Below, one piece after another: positions 26,762 through 35,293 of a stretch of DNA of 64,000 nt. The stretch lies in NCBI GenBank assembly GCA_029098225.1, contig JAQXNX010000016.1, positions 1-64,000 on the forward strand. The letters run 5' to 3'. Numbering within the stretch: position 1 is the stretch's first letter; every line of letters begins with the position of its first letter. The DNA is from Spirochaetales bacterium (GTDB taxonomy: Bacteria > Spirochaetota > Spirochaetia > Treponematales > Treponemataceae). The notes below the pieces were generated by a model. It was not told where the DNA came from. It made no database searches and saw only the letters and a list, made by a program, of their open reading frames with translations. The position numbers were made by a program, and so were the translations under genes.

Positions 26762-28762
26762 ATGGCATTCGTTCAGTTTTCACAGGTATCACTTGCCTTC
26801 GGTGACCGCGATATCCTCAAAAATGTTACCATAAATTTACAGACTGGCTCAAAGGTTGCACTCACAGGTGCGAACGGAGCCGGAAAATCAACACTCATAA
26901 AAGTACTGGCAGGACTTGTTCCTCCAGACAGCGGAAACCGCGCCGTGCAGAAAGAATGTCGTATTGCATATCTTCCTCAAAGCGGACTTACACATCATGG
27001 CTGTACCCTTCGCGAAGAAGCAGATAAAGCTTTTGAATTTGGCTACGAATTACAACGCCGCATAGACGAAATTGGTGCACAGCTCGAAAAAGGCGAAGGA
27101 AATACAGACTCACTTGTTACTCAGCAGGCAGAACTAATTCAAAAACTGGAAGATAGTGGCTGGCACCGCAGAGAAGCCGCTGCAGAAAGTGTTCTTCTTG
27201 GTCTGGGATTTGACCGTTCAGATTTTAACCGTGACACCGCAGAATTTTCTGGTGGCTGGCAGATGCGTATTGCGCTTGCAAAGGCTCTTATGCAGGGACC
27301 AGACATTCTTTTGTTAGACGAACCTACCAACTATCTTGATATAGAAGCACGCAGCTGGCTGGAACAATTCTTACAGAATTTCCGGGGCGGCTTTTTACTT
27401 GTAAGCCACGACCGGTATTTTCTTGATGTGACAATTAACGAAGTTTATGAACTTTTTAATGGAGATTTAAAACGCTATCCGGGAAATTTTTCACATTACG
27501 AAAAAGTTCGCGAGGTAGAACTAAAAACTTTAATTGCCGCCTACGAACAGCAGCAGGAAGAAATCAATAAACTGGAAGACTTTATACGACGCTTTGGCTA
27601 TAAGGCAACTAAAGCAGCTCAGGCACAGGAATATCAGAAAAAACTTGAAAAAATGGAGCGAATAGAAATTCCTGAATCCCTAAAAAAAATACATTTCACT
27701 TTTCCACCAGCTCCACATAGCGGACGTCTTGTATTCCGAATGAATGGAATCAATAAAACTTACGATGGCGAGCGTAAAATTCTTAACAATTTTGAACTTA
27801 CGCTGGAAAACGGAGAACGACTTGTTGTTGCAGGAAGAAATGGTGCCGGTAAGTCTACATTACTGCGCATAATTGCCGGTGTCGATAAAGATTTTTCCGG
27901 CGAAACAATTCCGGGTGCGGGCGTACAGATCGGCTACTTTTCTCAGGATAATGCAGAAACAATTTGTGGTAAAAAAACAATTTTAGATTATCTGGAAGAA
28001 CACGCACCTCTGGAGCTTATTCCAAAACTCAGAGATATGCTTGGAGCTTTTCTTTTCCGCGGCGATGATGTTTACAAATCACTCGATGTTCTTTCCGGAG
28101 GAGAAAAATCCAGAATTGCGCTTTTGCAGTTATTACTCAGCCCTGTTAATCTTCTTGTGCTCGATGAACCTACGAACCATCTTGATATTCATTCAAAAGA
28201 TGTTCTTCTTACCGCACTCCGCGATTTTGGCGGAACGGTAATTTTTGTAAGCCACGACCGCGGTTTTATTGAACAGCTTGCAACCCGAGTTCTGGAACTC
28301 AAACCTGGTCAATTCAAATATTTTCCAGGAAATTATGAATATTATATGGATCAGCTTGCAAAACAGAAAGCTCAGGAAACTGAAACAAAGCTCCATGAGC
28401 CTCAGCAAATGGATAGTTCTGCATCTTCCGGTACACAAAACAAAAAAGCAGATTTCAACAATTCCGATAATGCAGCTTCAGCTGCAACAGCCCCACAATC
28501 TTCTCCCACACAGCTTTCCTGGGAAGAACAAAAAGCACAGACTGCAGCACGCCGTAAGCTTGAAAAAGAAGTTCAGCAGCTGGAAGAAAAAATAACTGCT
28601 CTCGAATCTAAAAAAACTGAACTGGAAACAAAACTTTCTGATCCTGCAGTATATTCAAATGGCGAAAAAGCAAAAGCCGTACAGCGAGAACTGGATGAAC
28701 TGAATTCACAGATAGAAGAAACCACAACCGCGTGGGAAGAAGCTGCAGAAAAACTGGTTTAA
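26762..28762 (+). CDS. ABC-F family ATPase (ribosome-associated type)
   Basis: 666 residues with two nucleotide-binding domains and no membrane segment. Domain 1: GANGAGKSTLIKVLAG, FSGGWQMRIALAKAL, LLLDEPTNYLD. Domain 2: GRNGAGKSTLLRIIAG, LSGGEKSRIALLQLL, LVLDEPTNHLD. Between them is the charged ABC-F linker (~245-300), and the C-terminus is a coiled coil (EKEVQQLEEKITALESKK) as in Uup/YdiF-like members. ABC-F proteins act on the ribosome as translation factors or antibiotic-protection proteins. Nothing here marks it as a resistance factor. Confidence 0.88.
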   Translation: MAFVQFSQVSLAFGDRDILKNVTINLQTGSKVALTGANGAGKSTLIKVLAGLVPPDSGNRAVQKECRIAYLPQSGLTHHGCTLREEADKAFEFGYELQRRIDEIGAQLEKGEGNTDSLVTQQAELIQKLEDSGWHRREAAAESVLLGLGFDRSDFNRDTAEFSGGWQMRIALAKALMQGPDILLLDEPTNYLDIEARSWLEQFLQNFRGGFLLVSHDRYFLDVTINEVYELFNGDLKRYPGNFSHYEKVREVELKTLIAAYEQQQEEINKLEDFIRRFGYKATKAAQAQEYQKKLEKMERIEIPESLKKIHFTFPPAPHSGRLVFRMNGINKTYDGERKILNNFELTLENGERLVVAGRNGAGKSTLLRIIAGVDKDFSGETIPGAGVQIGYFSQDNAETICGKKTILDYLEEHAPLELIPKLRDMLGAFLFRGDDVYKSLDVLSGGEKSRIALLQLLLSPVNLLVLDEPTNHLDIHSKDVLLTALRDFGGTVIFVSHDRGFIEQLATRVLELKPGQFKYFPGNYEYYMDQLAKQKAQETETKLHEPQQMDSSASSGTQNKKADFNNSDNAASAATAPQSSPTQLSWEEQKAQTAARRKLEKEVQQLEEKITALESKKTELETKLSDPAVYSNGEKAKAVQRELDELNSQIEETTTAWEEAAEKLV

Positions 28763-28780
28763 TTCCACTATAAATTTGTA

Positions 28781-28823
28781 TTGTATTTTTACTATACATA
28801 CACTATAATCTTGTATAGTGTAT
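28781..28823 (+). promoter_or_regulatory. Promoter and palindrome at the Y-polymerase start
   Basis: TTGTAT at 28781-28786, a 17-base spacer, perfect TATAAT at 28804-28809. A perfect 10-bp inverted repeat ATACACTATA / TATAGTGTAT (28798-28807 and 28814-28823, 6-base gap) spans the -10 box and the GTG start at 28818. A repressor bound here would block both transcription and translation start. The sequence does not match the Bacillus or E. coli LexA boxes. Confidence 0.6.
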
Positions 28824-30194
28824 AAAACCTATATTGCAATTGATTTAAAATCTTTTTATGCCTCTGTAGAATGCCGGGAGCGTGGTCTTGATCCGCTGAC
28901 TGCAAAACTTGTTGTCGCAGATTCAAGCCGAACAAGTAAAACAATATGCCTTGCCGTTACTCCAGCATTAAAAGCTTACGGAATTTCTGGACGAAGCCGC
29001 CTCTTTGAAGTAGAAGCAAAAGCACGCGAAATAAAACGGCAGACAGGTAAAGAACTTGAATATATTACTGCTGTTCCACGCATGTCTCTGTACATAAAAT
29101 ACTCAGCAAAAATATACAGCGTGTATCTTCGGTATTTTGCCCCGGAAGACATTCATGTCTATTCAATAGACGAAGTATTTATAGATGCAACAAGCTACCT
29201 TCCTTTTTACAAAACCACTGCCCGTAAACTTACAGAAAAAGTAATCGGTGATATTTTACAGGAAACAGGAATTACAGCCACAGCAGGAATTGCCCCGAAT
29301 CTTTATCTCTGCAAAATTGCCATGGATATCTGGGCAAAACATAGTCCTGCAGATTCAAGGGGAGTGCGCATAGCAGAGCTGAACGAAATAACCTATCGAC
29401 GAGAACTCTGGGACCACAAGCCTATAACTGATTTTTGGAGAATTGGTAGAGGAACTGCCCGCAGACTTGCAAAGCGTTTTATTTTTACTATGGGCGATAT
29501 TGCACAAGCTTCCATTGACCGTCCGGAAGTTCTTTACAAAGATTTTGGAATAGATGCAGAAATTCTTATAGATCATTCCTGGGGGCGCGAAAGCGTTGGT
29601 ATGAAAGAAATTAAAAACTATCATTCTGCTGCAAAAAGTCTGGGAAGCGGACAAGTTCTTTCCTATGCCTATAATTATGATAAATCTCAAATTATTGTAC
29701 AAGAAATGGCAGATTCTCTTGCCCTGGATTTATATAAAAAAAAGCTTATCTGTTCTTCCATAACCATGCATATTGGTTATGATGCTAAAACTCTTGAAAT
29801 TCCAGATTTTAATGAAGACCCCGTAAAAGACTGTTACGGCCGGTGTATTCCAAAACCTGCTCATGGAACAACAGGATTTAATTCATTCTACGGAGAAACT
29901 AATTCTGCAACAATAATAGAAAATGCTGCAATTACACTTTTTGCAAAAATAGTAAATCATAATTATCTTATCCGTCGCATTTATATTACAGCAAATAACA
30001 TTAAGCCATTAAACTCATTTCAGCCTATACTTTTTCAAGACGAATATGCTTCCAAAAAAGAATGCAAGCTTCAAAATACACGCCTGAAAATAATACAAAA
30101 GTTCGGTAAAAACGCTCTATTAAAAGGTACAGACTTTGAAGAAGGAGCAACCGCCAGAGAACGTAATCAGCAAATTGGAGGGCACAAAGTATGA
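28818..30194 (+). CDS. Y-family DNA polymerase (UmuC/DinB-like)
   Basis: 458 residues starting at a GTG. The catalytic aspartate lies in YIAIDLKSFYASVECRERG at the N-terminus, and the second metal-binding pair is YSIDEVFIDATSYL near residue 113. Thumb HhH-like segment FWRIGRGTARRLAKRF follows. It carries out error-prone lesion-bypass synthesis. The pairing with a YolD-like gene recalls the UmuC-YolD pairs of Firmicutes. No Shine-Dalgarno precedes the GTG, which is eight bases after a perfect -10, suggesting a leaderless message. A palindrome over the start suggests damage-type control. Confidence 0.85.
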   Translation: MYKTYIAIDLKSFYASVECRERGLDPLTAKLVVADSSRTSKTICLAVTPALKAYGISGRSRLFEVEAKAREIKRQTGKELEYITAVPRMSLYIKYSAKIYSVYLRYFAPEDIHVYSIDEVFIDATSYLPFYKTTARKLTEKVIGDILQETGITATAGIAPNLYLCKIAMDIWAKHSPADSRGVRIAELNEITYRRELWDHKPITDFWRIGRGTARRLAKRFIFTMGDIAQASIDRPEVLYKDFGIDAEILIDHSWGRESVGMKEIKNYHSAAKSLGSGQVLSYAYNYDKSQIIVQEMADSLALDLYKKKLICSSITMHIGYDAKTLEIPDFNEDPVKDCYGRCIPKPAHGTTGFNSFYGETNSATIIENAAITLFAKIVNHNYLIRRIYITANNIKPLNSFQPILFQDEYASKKECKLQNTRLKIIQKFGKNALLKGTDFEEGATARERNQQIGGHKV

Positions 30195-30460
30195 AATATG
30201 ACAATATAATAAACACGAATTGGAATGAAGATTCCCTCAAAAACAGAATGAACCTTAATCAGCGTGCAAAAATATTTCTTCCATTTGCTGCCCTTACCGG
30301 TTACGAAGATGAACTTGCAAAAACGCTCGTAAAAGAAATAGAAGCTATGAAACAAAAAACAGGCAGCATAAAATTTTATGAAGATGAAAATATTAAAGAT
30401 TCTCTTCTACCAGCTACTGATTTTCCTGCTTCAGATAATCAATTGCATAATCAAGTATAA
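30191..30460 (+). CDS. YolD-like partner protein of the Y-family polymerase
   Basis: 89 residues, overlapping the polymerase stop by four bases (ATGA), so translation is coupled. The core NLNQRAKIFLPFAALTGYEDEL matches the RAKxFLPFxALxGY pattern of YolD-like proteins found next to UmuC-type polymerases. Their exact role is not well defined. The last ~47 bases overlap the 3' end of the convergent S41 protease gene. Confidence 0.6.
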   Translation: MKYDNIINTNWNEDSLKNRMNLNQRAKIFLPFAALTGYEDELAKTLVKEIEAMKQKTGSIKFYEDENIKDSLLPATDFPASDNQLHNQV

Positions 30461-32231
30461 CATCGCTGGTTTCAAAGCTTGCATACAGTTCCTGAACAAA
30501 ATCATAAGTAAGCGGAATCTGAATATCGAGCGGAATTGTACATTCACGAGTTTCGTCCGTATCGATATAACGGTCGCCGTTAAGTTCATAAAGCCAGTTT
30601 ACAGGATAAACTATTCCGCATATTGCATTGCTCATAATACTAAAGCCGCCATTTTCCTGACAGGAACAGTTAGTTGGAGCGATTCCCATTACCTTTACGT
30701 TAGGACAATATGAAAGTACCCTTACAAAAGAATCACCGGCACTTACACAGTAAGGATCAACTAACAAAATAACTTCAATATCGCTAAAGGTTTCTTCGCC
30801 ATTAACATATATAGTCTGGAGCATACGTTTTTTGCCTCCAACCTCAGTCCCGCGTACAGCCATAGCATAATCTTCGGTAGAAAAAAGTCCAGCAGTTTCT
30901 ATACCCAAAGCCCAGTAACCTCCTGTATTTCCCCTGACATCAATAATCATTTTTTTCATTCCCTCTTTTCTCAGGTCATCCAGCTCCTTAACAAGCTGTT
31001 TTTTATATCGCGGCTGATGATTTGTAAAATACGACAGAACATCAAAAAAGAGATTACTTGTTTCATTATAGCGGACCATATAAGCAGTATCTTCATTTAT
31101 CATTTTGGCTTCAAAATTTTTCAATTCAGGATGTGCATTATATCTGTGAAAAAATAAAAGACAGAAGGTTTCTTCAAATCTATTAAGTCCGCTTCCAATT
31201 GCTGCAAGTTCAATCTGGCGCTCATTTCCATTTTCATCTATAAACCCCACAAGAGCATGAGGCCGCTGTGAATCTTCCGTTATAGAAGCATTTTCAATAA
31301 TATCGCCGGCAATTCCTTCCGGACCTTCAGTTCTCATTCCTTTTGTTGCGAGCATAACAGGACGCAGCATATCTTCCGTAGACTTTACAGGAAGCTGAGT
31401 TCCCATCTGAATAAACTCTGTCTGAGCTACAGCCTTATCAATCTGAACTCCGTTCCAGCTTGTAATTACAGTTTTATTTCTGATTCCCTGTCTCCAGGCT
31501 TCACTATTTTCTTCTACATTTACGGCAAAAATTTTTCCTTCCAAATTCAGCATGCTTAAGCCATAATCATGACCAGCCAAAAGTGTAATTCCGCGAAACC
31601 AGTCATCATCATTATATATTCTTGCAGCAACATGTCCGTCATAAAAATTATAACAGAAGGCAATTGTAGCCGCACATAAAAGACCTTTATCATTTGTATC
31701 CTGAGCTTTCTGAACAGCCGGTAAAAATTCATCCCGTAAGGCTGGAATATCAATTTTTTTCCAGTCCTTAAGTGAATAATATTTTTCCATATCCTTTGTA
31801 GAAGAAACAAAAGAATCTACAAAATTCTCGCGGGAATGATTCCTCATTGCAGATTCCCAAACCATTGGCAAAACAAGTGTGTGAATATTTGCAAGAATAC
31901 AAAAAATTGTAATCAGCGGAAGAAAAATTTTATGAACACGACGAAATAGAGAAGTAATCGCAAGCAGTGCAAAAATAAAAGACGCCAGATAATAAAGTCC
32001 ATAATAATAACGCGTAATCCAGAAATTTCCCTTAATTCTGAAAAATAAAAAATGATTTAAGCAGACAATCAAAGGAAGTAAACACAATACACGCCAGATT
32101 TTTATGGAATGGAATTTTCCCGCAGCACATTTTTTATATGAAATGCACATTCCAATGTAAATAAACGATGAAAAAATTACAAAAATCCAGATAAATGGCG
32201 AATTAGAAAAAATTCTGTTGATGAGAAGCAT
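30414..32231 (-). CDS. Membrane-bound S41-family peptidase
   Basis: 605 residues. About four membrane helices at the N-terminus (~10-125) precede a helical region (~130-230), a PDZ-like segment (~245-300: KIFAVNVEENSEAWRQGI, VITSWNGVQID) and an S41 catalytic domain (~380-580). The S41 core shows KKMIIDVRGNTGGYWALGIE and DPYCVSAGDSF with the nucleophilic Ser. S41 proteases usually trim C-termini of envelope proteins; four N-terminal helices are unusual for CtpA-type enzymes. AAGGAGAG precedes the ATG. The 3' end overlaps the YolD-like gene. Confidence 0.75.
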   Translation of the reverse strand: MLLINRIFSNSPFIWIFVIFSSFIYIGMCISYKKCAAGKFHSIKIWRVLCLLPLIVCLNHFLFFRIKGNFWITRYYYGLYYLASFIFALLAITSLFRRVHKIFLPLITIFCILANIHTLVLPMVWESAMRNHSRENFVDSFVSSTKDMEKYYSLKDWKKIDIPALRDEFLPAVQKAQDTNDKGLLCAATIAFCYNFYDGHVAARIYNDDDWFRGITLLAGHDYGLSMLNLEGKIFAVNVEENSEAWRQGIRNKTVITSWNGVQIDKAVAQTEFIQMGTQLPVKSTEDMLRPVMLATKGMRTEGPEGIAGDIIENASITEDSQRPHALVGFIDENGNERQIELAAIGSGLNRFEETFCLLFFHRYNAHPELKNFEAKMINEDTAYMVRYNETSNLFFDVLSYFTNHQPRYKKQLVKELDDLRKEGMKKMIIDVRGNTGGYWALGIETAGLFSTEDYAMAVRGTEVGGKKRMLQTIYVNGEETFSDIEVILLVDPYCVSAGDSFVRVLSYCPNVKVMGIAPTNCSCQENGGFSIMSNAICGIVYPVNWLYELNGDRYIDTDETRECTIPLDIQIPLTYDFVQELYASFETSDVILDYAIDYLKQENQ

Positions 32232-32380
32232 TTTCTCTCCTTAATGCTCTCCGCAGTAGCGGATAACTCCGTGATAGCGGTGCAGCATACAATTTTTTAA
32301 TATTATTTTTATTAATTTCTGCCCGACTTGAGCAGATATTTTTTTTTATTTATAATTCACAGCCAGGAGCATACAAAAAT

Positions 32381-33544
32381 ATGGCATCACTTCTTTTAGC
32401 TGTAATTTATTCAATTTTTATCAGTTTAGGTCTTCCAGATTCACTTTTAGGCTCTGGCTGGCCTGTAATGCATAAAGAATTTAATGTACCTTCATCTTAT
32501 GCAGGTTATGTTTACATGTCAATTGCATTTATGACAATCATCTCTGCTTTATTAAGTCCTAAACTAATCAAAAGGGTACACACAAAATGGATTATAATCA
32601 GTTCCATTTTTTTAACAGTATTAGGATTGATTGGCTTTTCGTTCTGTTCCCAATATTTCATGCTGTTTTTATTTGCAATACCATACGGACTTGGAGCCGG
32701 AGCAATTGACTCTTCAATAAATCACTATGTAGCAAATAACTATTCTGGCTCCGTAATGAATTTCTTACACTGCTTTTACGGAGTTGGAGCTGTAATAAGT
32801 CCAAATATTATGGCTCTTGCATTAAAATATGCACACTGGAACGAAGGTTACCGATGGACCTCTTTTGTTCAAATTGGAATTCTTTTTATATGTTTACTTT
32901 CACTTCCTCTATGGAAAAAATCTTCTAAGGTTACTTCAAGTGAAGAAGAAAATAAAGAACTTGCAGGAATCCGCGAAACAATAAAAAGGCCCGGCGTAAT
33001 TTTTACTTTAATTGCTTTCTTTGCATATTGTTCTGGCGAAGCAACCTGTTTTTTATGGACTTCAAGTTACTTTGCAGGAACAAAAACAGGAATGAGTAAA
33101 GAACTGATTGCCTCTTTTGGCTCTCTGATTTTTGGTGGTCTTATGCTGGGACGAATTATTTCTGGTTCAGTATCTGATAAACTGGGAGACAGACTATTGA
33201 TTCGCACCGGAATTATTATAGAACTTATTGGAATTGCTCTGGTTGCACTCCCCTTTCCCGGCTACATTATTGATGCAATAGGCTTTGTAATTATTGGTAC
33301 CGGAATGGGGCCTGTTTATCCGGCAATTCAGCACATGGCTCCTATTAACTTTGGAAAAAAATACAGCGCTTCTGCAATCGGTCTGCAAATGGCTTCCGCA
33401 TACACAGGAACAACCTTTATGCCTATGGTTTTTGGGCAATTGCAGGAAAATATTGGAATTGCAATAATGCCGTTCTATGTTTTATTATTCGCACTAATAA
33501 ATATTGCTTTTCTGGAAATTACCTACAAAAAAATAAAAAAATAA
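32381..33544 (+). CDS. Major facilitator superfamily transporter
   Basis: 387 residues with 12 predicted membrane helices split by a central loop (~190-210, SSKVTSSEEENKEL). The second half has the MFS signature LMLGRIISGSVSDKLGDRLLIR between helices 8 and 9. The FISLGLPDSLLGSGWPVMHKEF start is typical of fucose-permease-like sugar or metabolite carriers, but the substrate cannot be assigned. CAGGAGC precedes the ATG. A strong terminator separates it from the convergent metY gene. Confidence 0.8.
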   Translation: MASLLLAVIYSIFISLGLPDSLLGSGWPVMHKEFNVPSSYAGYVYMSIAFMTIISALLSPKLIKRVHTKWIIISSIFLTVLGLIGFSFCSQYFMLFLFAIPYGLGAGAIDSSINHYVANNYSGSVMNFLHCFYGVGAVISPNIMALALKYAHWNEGYRWTSFVQIGILFICLLSLPLWKKSSKVTSSEEENKELAGIRETIKRPGVIFTLIAFFAYCSGEATCFLWTSSYFAGTKTGMSKELIASFGSLIFGGLMLGRIISGSVSDKLGDRLLIRTGIIIELIGIALVALPFPGYIIDAIGFVIIGTGMGPVYPAIQHMAPINFGKKYSASAIGLQMASAYTGTTFMPMVFGQLQENIGIAIMPFYVLLFALINIAFLEITYKKIKK

Positions 33545-33615
33545 ATTTTGAACTTATTGAACAGCTGATAATCATATTTTCACCGGACTCTGTATCGTAA
33601 TTAAAAAAGCTCAAG

Positions 33616-33652
33616 AAAAAAGGCTTCAGAAAATAAACCTGAAGCCTTTTTT
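33616..33652. terminator. Bidirectional terminator between MFS and metY genes
   Basis: A 14-bp stem (AAAAAAGGCTTCAG at 33616-33629 with CTGAAGCCTTTTTT at 33639-33652) has A's on one side and T's on the other, suited to both converging genes. Confidence 0.9.
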
Positions 33653-33708
33653 ATAGGAGTATTTGTTTTACTTTATGAACTATTCTTTAATATGATTTTT
33701 AGTTTATT

Positions 33709-34989
33709 TTATATTGCTGCAAATCCGTTTTCCAAATCTGCAATAATGTCATCAATATGCTCAGTACCAATTGAAAGGCGGATTGTGTTCTGAGCAATTC
33801 CCTGATCTGCAAGCTCTTCGTCGTTGAGCTGGCTGTGAGTTGTGCTGGCCGGATGAATTACCAGAGACTTAACATCAGCAACATTGGCAAGAAGGCTGAA
33901 AATCTTAAGGTTATCAATGAACTTCCAGGCTTCTTCGCGGCCACCTTTGATGTTGAATGTGAAAATTGAAGCCCCACCATTAGGGAAATATTTCTGATAA
34001 AGTGCATGATCCGGATGGTCAGCTAAAGAAGGATGGTTTACCTTTTCAACCTTTGGATGCTTGCTCAAGAACTCTACAACCTTCTTTGTATTTTCAGCAT
34101 GACGGTCAAGGCGAAGGCTGAGTGTTTCAACACCCTGAAGCAGGAGGAAGGCGTTGAACGGGCTGATTGTTGCACCAGTGTCGCGAAGAAGTATTGCGCG
34201 GATATAAGTAACAAAGGCAGCAGGTCCGACAGCGTCGTAAAAAGAAACTCCGTGATAGCTTGGGTTAGGAGCGGCTATCTGAGGATAGTTGCCGCTTGCC
34301 TTCCAGTTGAACTTTCCGCTTTCAACGATGATACCGCCGAGAGTTGTTCCGTGACCGCCAAGGAATTTAGTAGCCGAGTGAACAACAATATCAGCACCAT
34401 GTTCAAATGGGCGGATAAGATACGGTGTTCCAAAAGTGTTATCTACAACTACAGGAAGTCCATGCTTATGAGCGATTGCCGCGATTGCGTCCAGGTCTGG
34501 AATATCGCTGTTAGGATTTCCAAGAGTTTCAAGATAAATTGCGCGGGTATTTTCCTTGATTGCACCTTCAACTTCAGAAAGGTTATGAGCGTCTACAAAG
34601 GTTGTGCTGATGCCGTACTGTGGAAGTGTGTGGGCGAGCAGGTTGTAAGAGCCGCCGTAAATTGTTTTCTGTGCAACGATGTGTCCGCCGTTAGCAGCAA
34701 GAGCTTCGATTGTGTAAGTGATTGCTGCGGCACCAGAAGCAAGAGCCAGTGCAGCCGAGCCGCCTTCAAGTGCAGCAACGCGTTTTTCAAGAACGTCCTG
34801 AGTTGAGTTTGTAAGGCGTCCATAAATATTTCCTGCGTCAGCAAGTCCAAAGCGGTCTGCAGCGTGCTTTGAATTATGGAATACATAAGATGTTGTCTGA
34901 TAGATTGGTACTGCGCGTGCATCTGTTGCAGGATCTGCACTTTCCTGTCCAACGTGTAACTGTAAAGTTTCGAATTTATAATTTGCCAT
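33709..34989 (-). CDS. metY: O-acetylhomoserine sulfhydrylase / cysteine synthase-type PLP enzyme
   Basis: 426 residues of the Cys/Met metabolism PLP family. It starts MANYKFETLQLHVGQESADP and contains PIYQTTSYVF, GNIYGRLTNSTQDVLEKR, AALASGAAAI, VVDNTFGTPYLIRPFEHGAD and VHSATKFLGGHGTTLGG, whose Lys binds PLP. It forms homocysteine from O-acetylhomoserine and sulfide; some relatives also make cysteine. Codon choice is notably GC-rich, like ackA and ilvC, as expected of a highly expressed gene. AGGAGGG precedes the ATG. The 250-base leader has a promoter with twin palindromes, a short Cys-Cys peptide gene and two hairpins. Confidence 0.9.
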   Translation of the reverse strand: MANYKFETLQLHVGQESADPATDARAVPIYQTTSYVFHNSKHAADRFGLADAGNIYGRLTNSTQDVLEKRVAALEGGSAALALASGAAAITYTIEALAANGGHIVAQKTIYGGSYNLLAHTLPQYGISTTFVDAHNLSEVEGAIKENTRAIYLETLGNPNSDIPDLDAIAAIAHKHGLPVVVDNTFGTPYLIRPFEHGADIVVHSATKFLGGHGTTLGGIIVESGKFNWKASGNYPQIAAPNPSYHGVSFYDAVGPAAFVTYIRAILLRDTGATISPFNAFLLLQGVETLSLRLDRHAENTKKVVEFLSKHPKVEKVNHPSLADHPDHALYQKYFPNGGASIFTFNIKGGREEAWKFIDNLKIFSLLANVADVKSLVIHPASTTHSQLNDEELADQGIAQNTIRLSIGTEHIDDIIADLENGFAAI

Positions 34990-35035
34990 ATGTGTAAGAC
35001 CCTCCTGGGCCGGTGTTTAATAGAAAAGCGTTAAG

Positions 35036-35106
35036 AAAATTGCGAAAGCAATTTTTAGCTTATCCTTATTGATTATTGAGATTTAAGATACTGAAGAACC
35101 TTCAGT
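35036..35106 (-). promoter_or_regulatory. Two hairpins in the metY leader
   Basis: Hairpin 1: ACTGAAG/CTTCAGT (35090-35106, 3-base loop) begins two bases after the leader-peptide stop codon. Hairpin 2: AAAATTGC/GCAATTTT (35036-35055, 4-base loop) ends, in the mRNA sense, in a short U-rich stretch. The order peptide, hairpin, hairpin fits an attenuation device; hairpin 2 is only a weak terminator by eye. Confidence 0.45.
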
Positions 35107-35108
35107 TT

Positions 35109-35186
35109 TTAAGCGATAATACAACAGGCACGCATGACTCCGTTGCGGAAATTTTCACGGACTATTTTTTCAAAATAAAATTTCAT
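35109..35186 (-). CDS. Short leader peptide with adjacent cysteine codons
   Basis: A 25-residue frame (26 if the ATG at 35189 is used) lies in the metY leader, with a perfect GGAGG at 35193-35197 six bases before the chosen ATG. It reads MKFYFEKIV... and ends RACCIIA with two adjacent TGT codons three residues before the end. Start, ribosome site and stop are as good as those of the full genes around it. It is too short to be an enzyme. Inference: translation speed at the Cys codons senses cysteine and controls the hairpins just downstream. Confidence 0.6.
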   Translation of the reverse strand: MKFYFEKIVRENFRNGVMRACCIIA

Positions 35187-35213
35187 CATGCGCCTCCAGT
35201 AAAATATTACTTT

Positions 35214-35230
35214 CCTACTTAACTAGTAGG
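35214..35230 (-). promoter_or_regulatory. Operator-like palindrome past the metY start site
   Basis: CCTACT-N5-AGTAGG, perfect. A second copy with one mismatch, CCTACT-N5-AATAGG, lies at 35263-35279 over the -35 box. The pair brackets the promoter. Confidence 0.6.
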
Positions 35231-35246
35231 TTTATCTTATAAAAGA

Positions 35247-35279
35247 AATATACAGTATATTACCTACTAAGTCAATAGG
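35247..35279 (-). promoter_or_regulatory. metY promoter with second operator copy
   Basis: On the minus strand: TTGACT (35270-35275), a 17-base spacer, TATATT (35247-35252). It begins immediately after the stop of the GGDEF gene at 35294. The upstream palindrome copy covers the -35 box. Confidence 0.7.
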
Positions 35280-35293
35280 GTTTAATATTTTTT

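Noticed and set aside
34033..34806. 257-residue plus-strand frame opposite metY
   Set aside because: Antisense to a clear PLP enzyme; Cys/Ser-rich composition is what the complementary codons produce.
34990..35213. SAM or other riboswitch in the metY leader
   Set aside because: I could not find the multi-helix core of any SAM riboswitch class; the peptide plus simple hairpins explain the space better.
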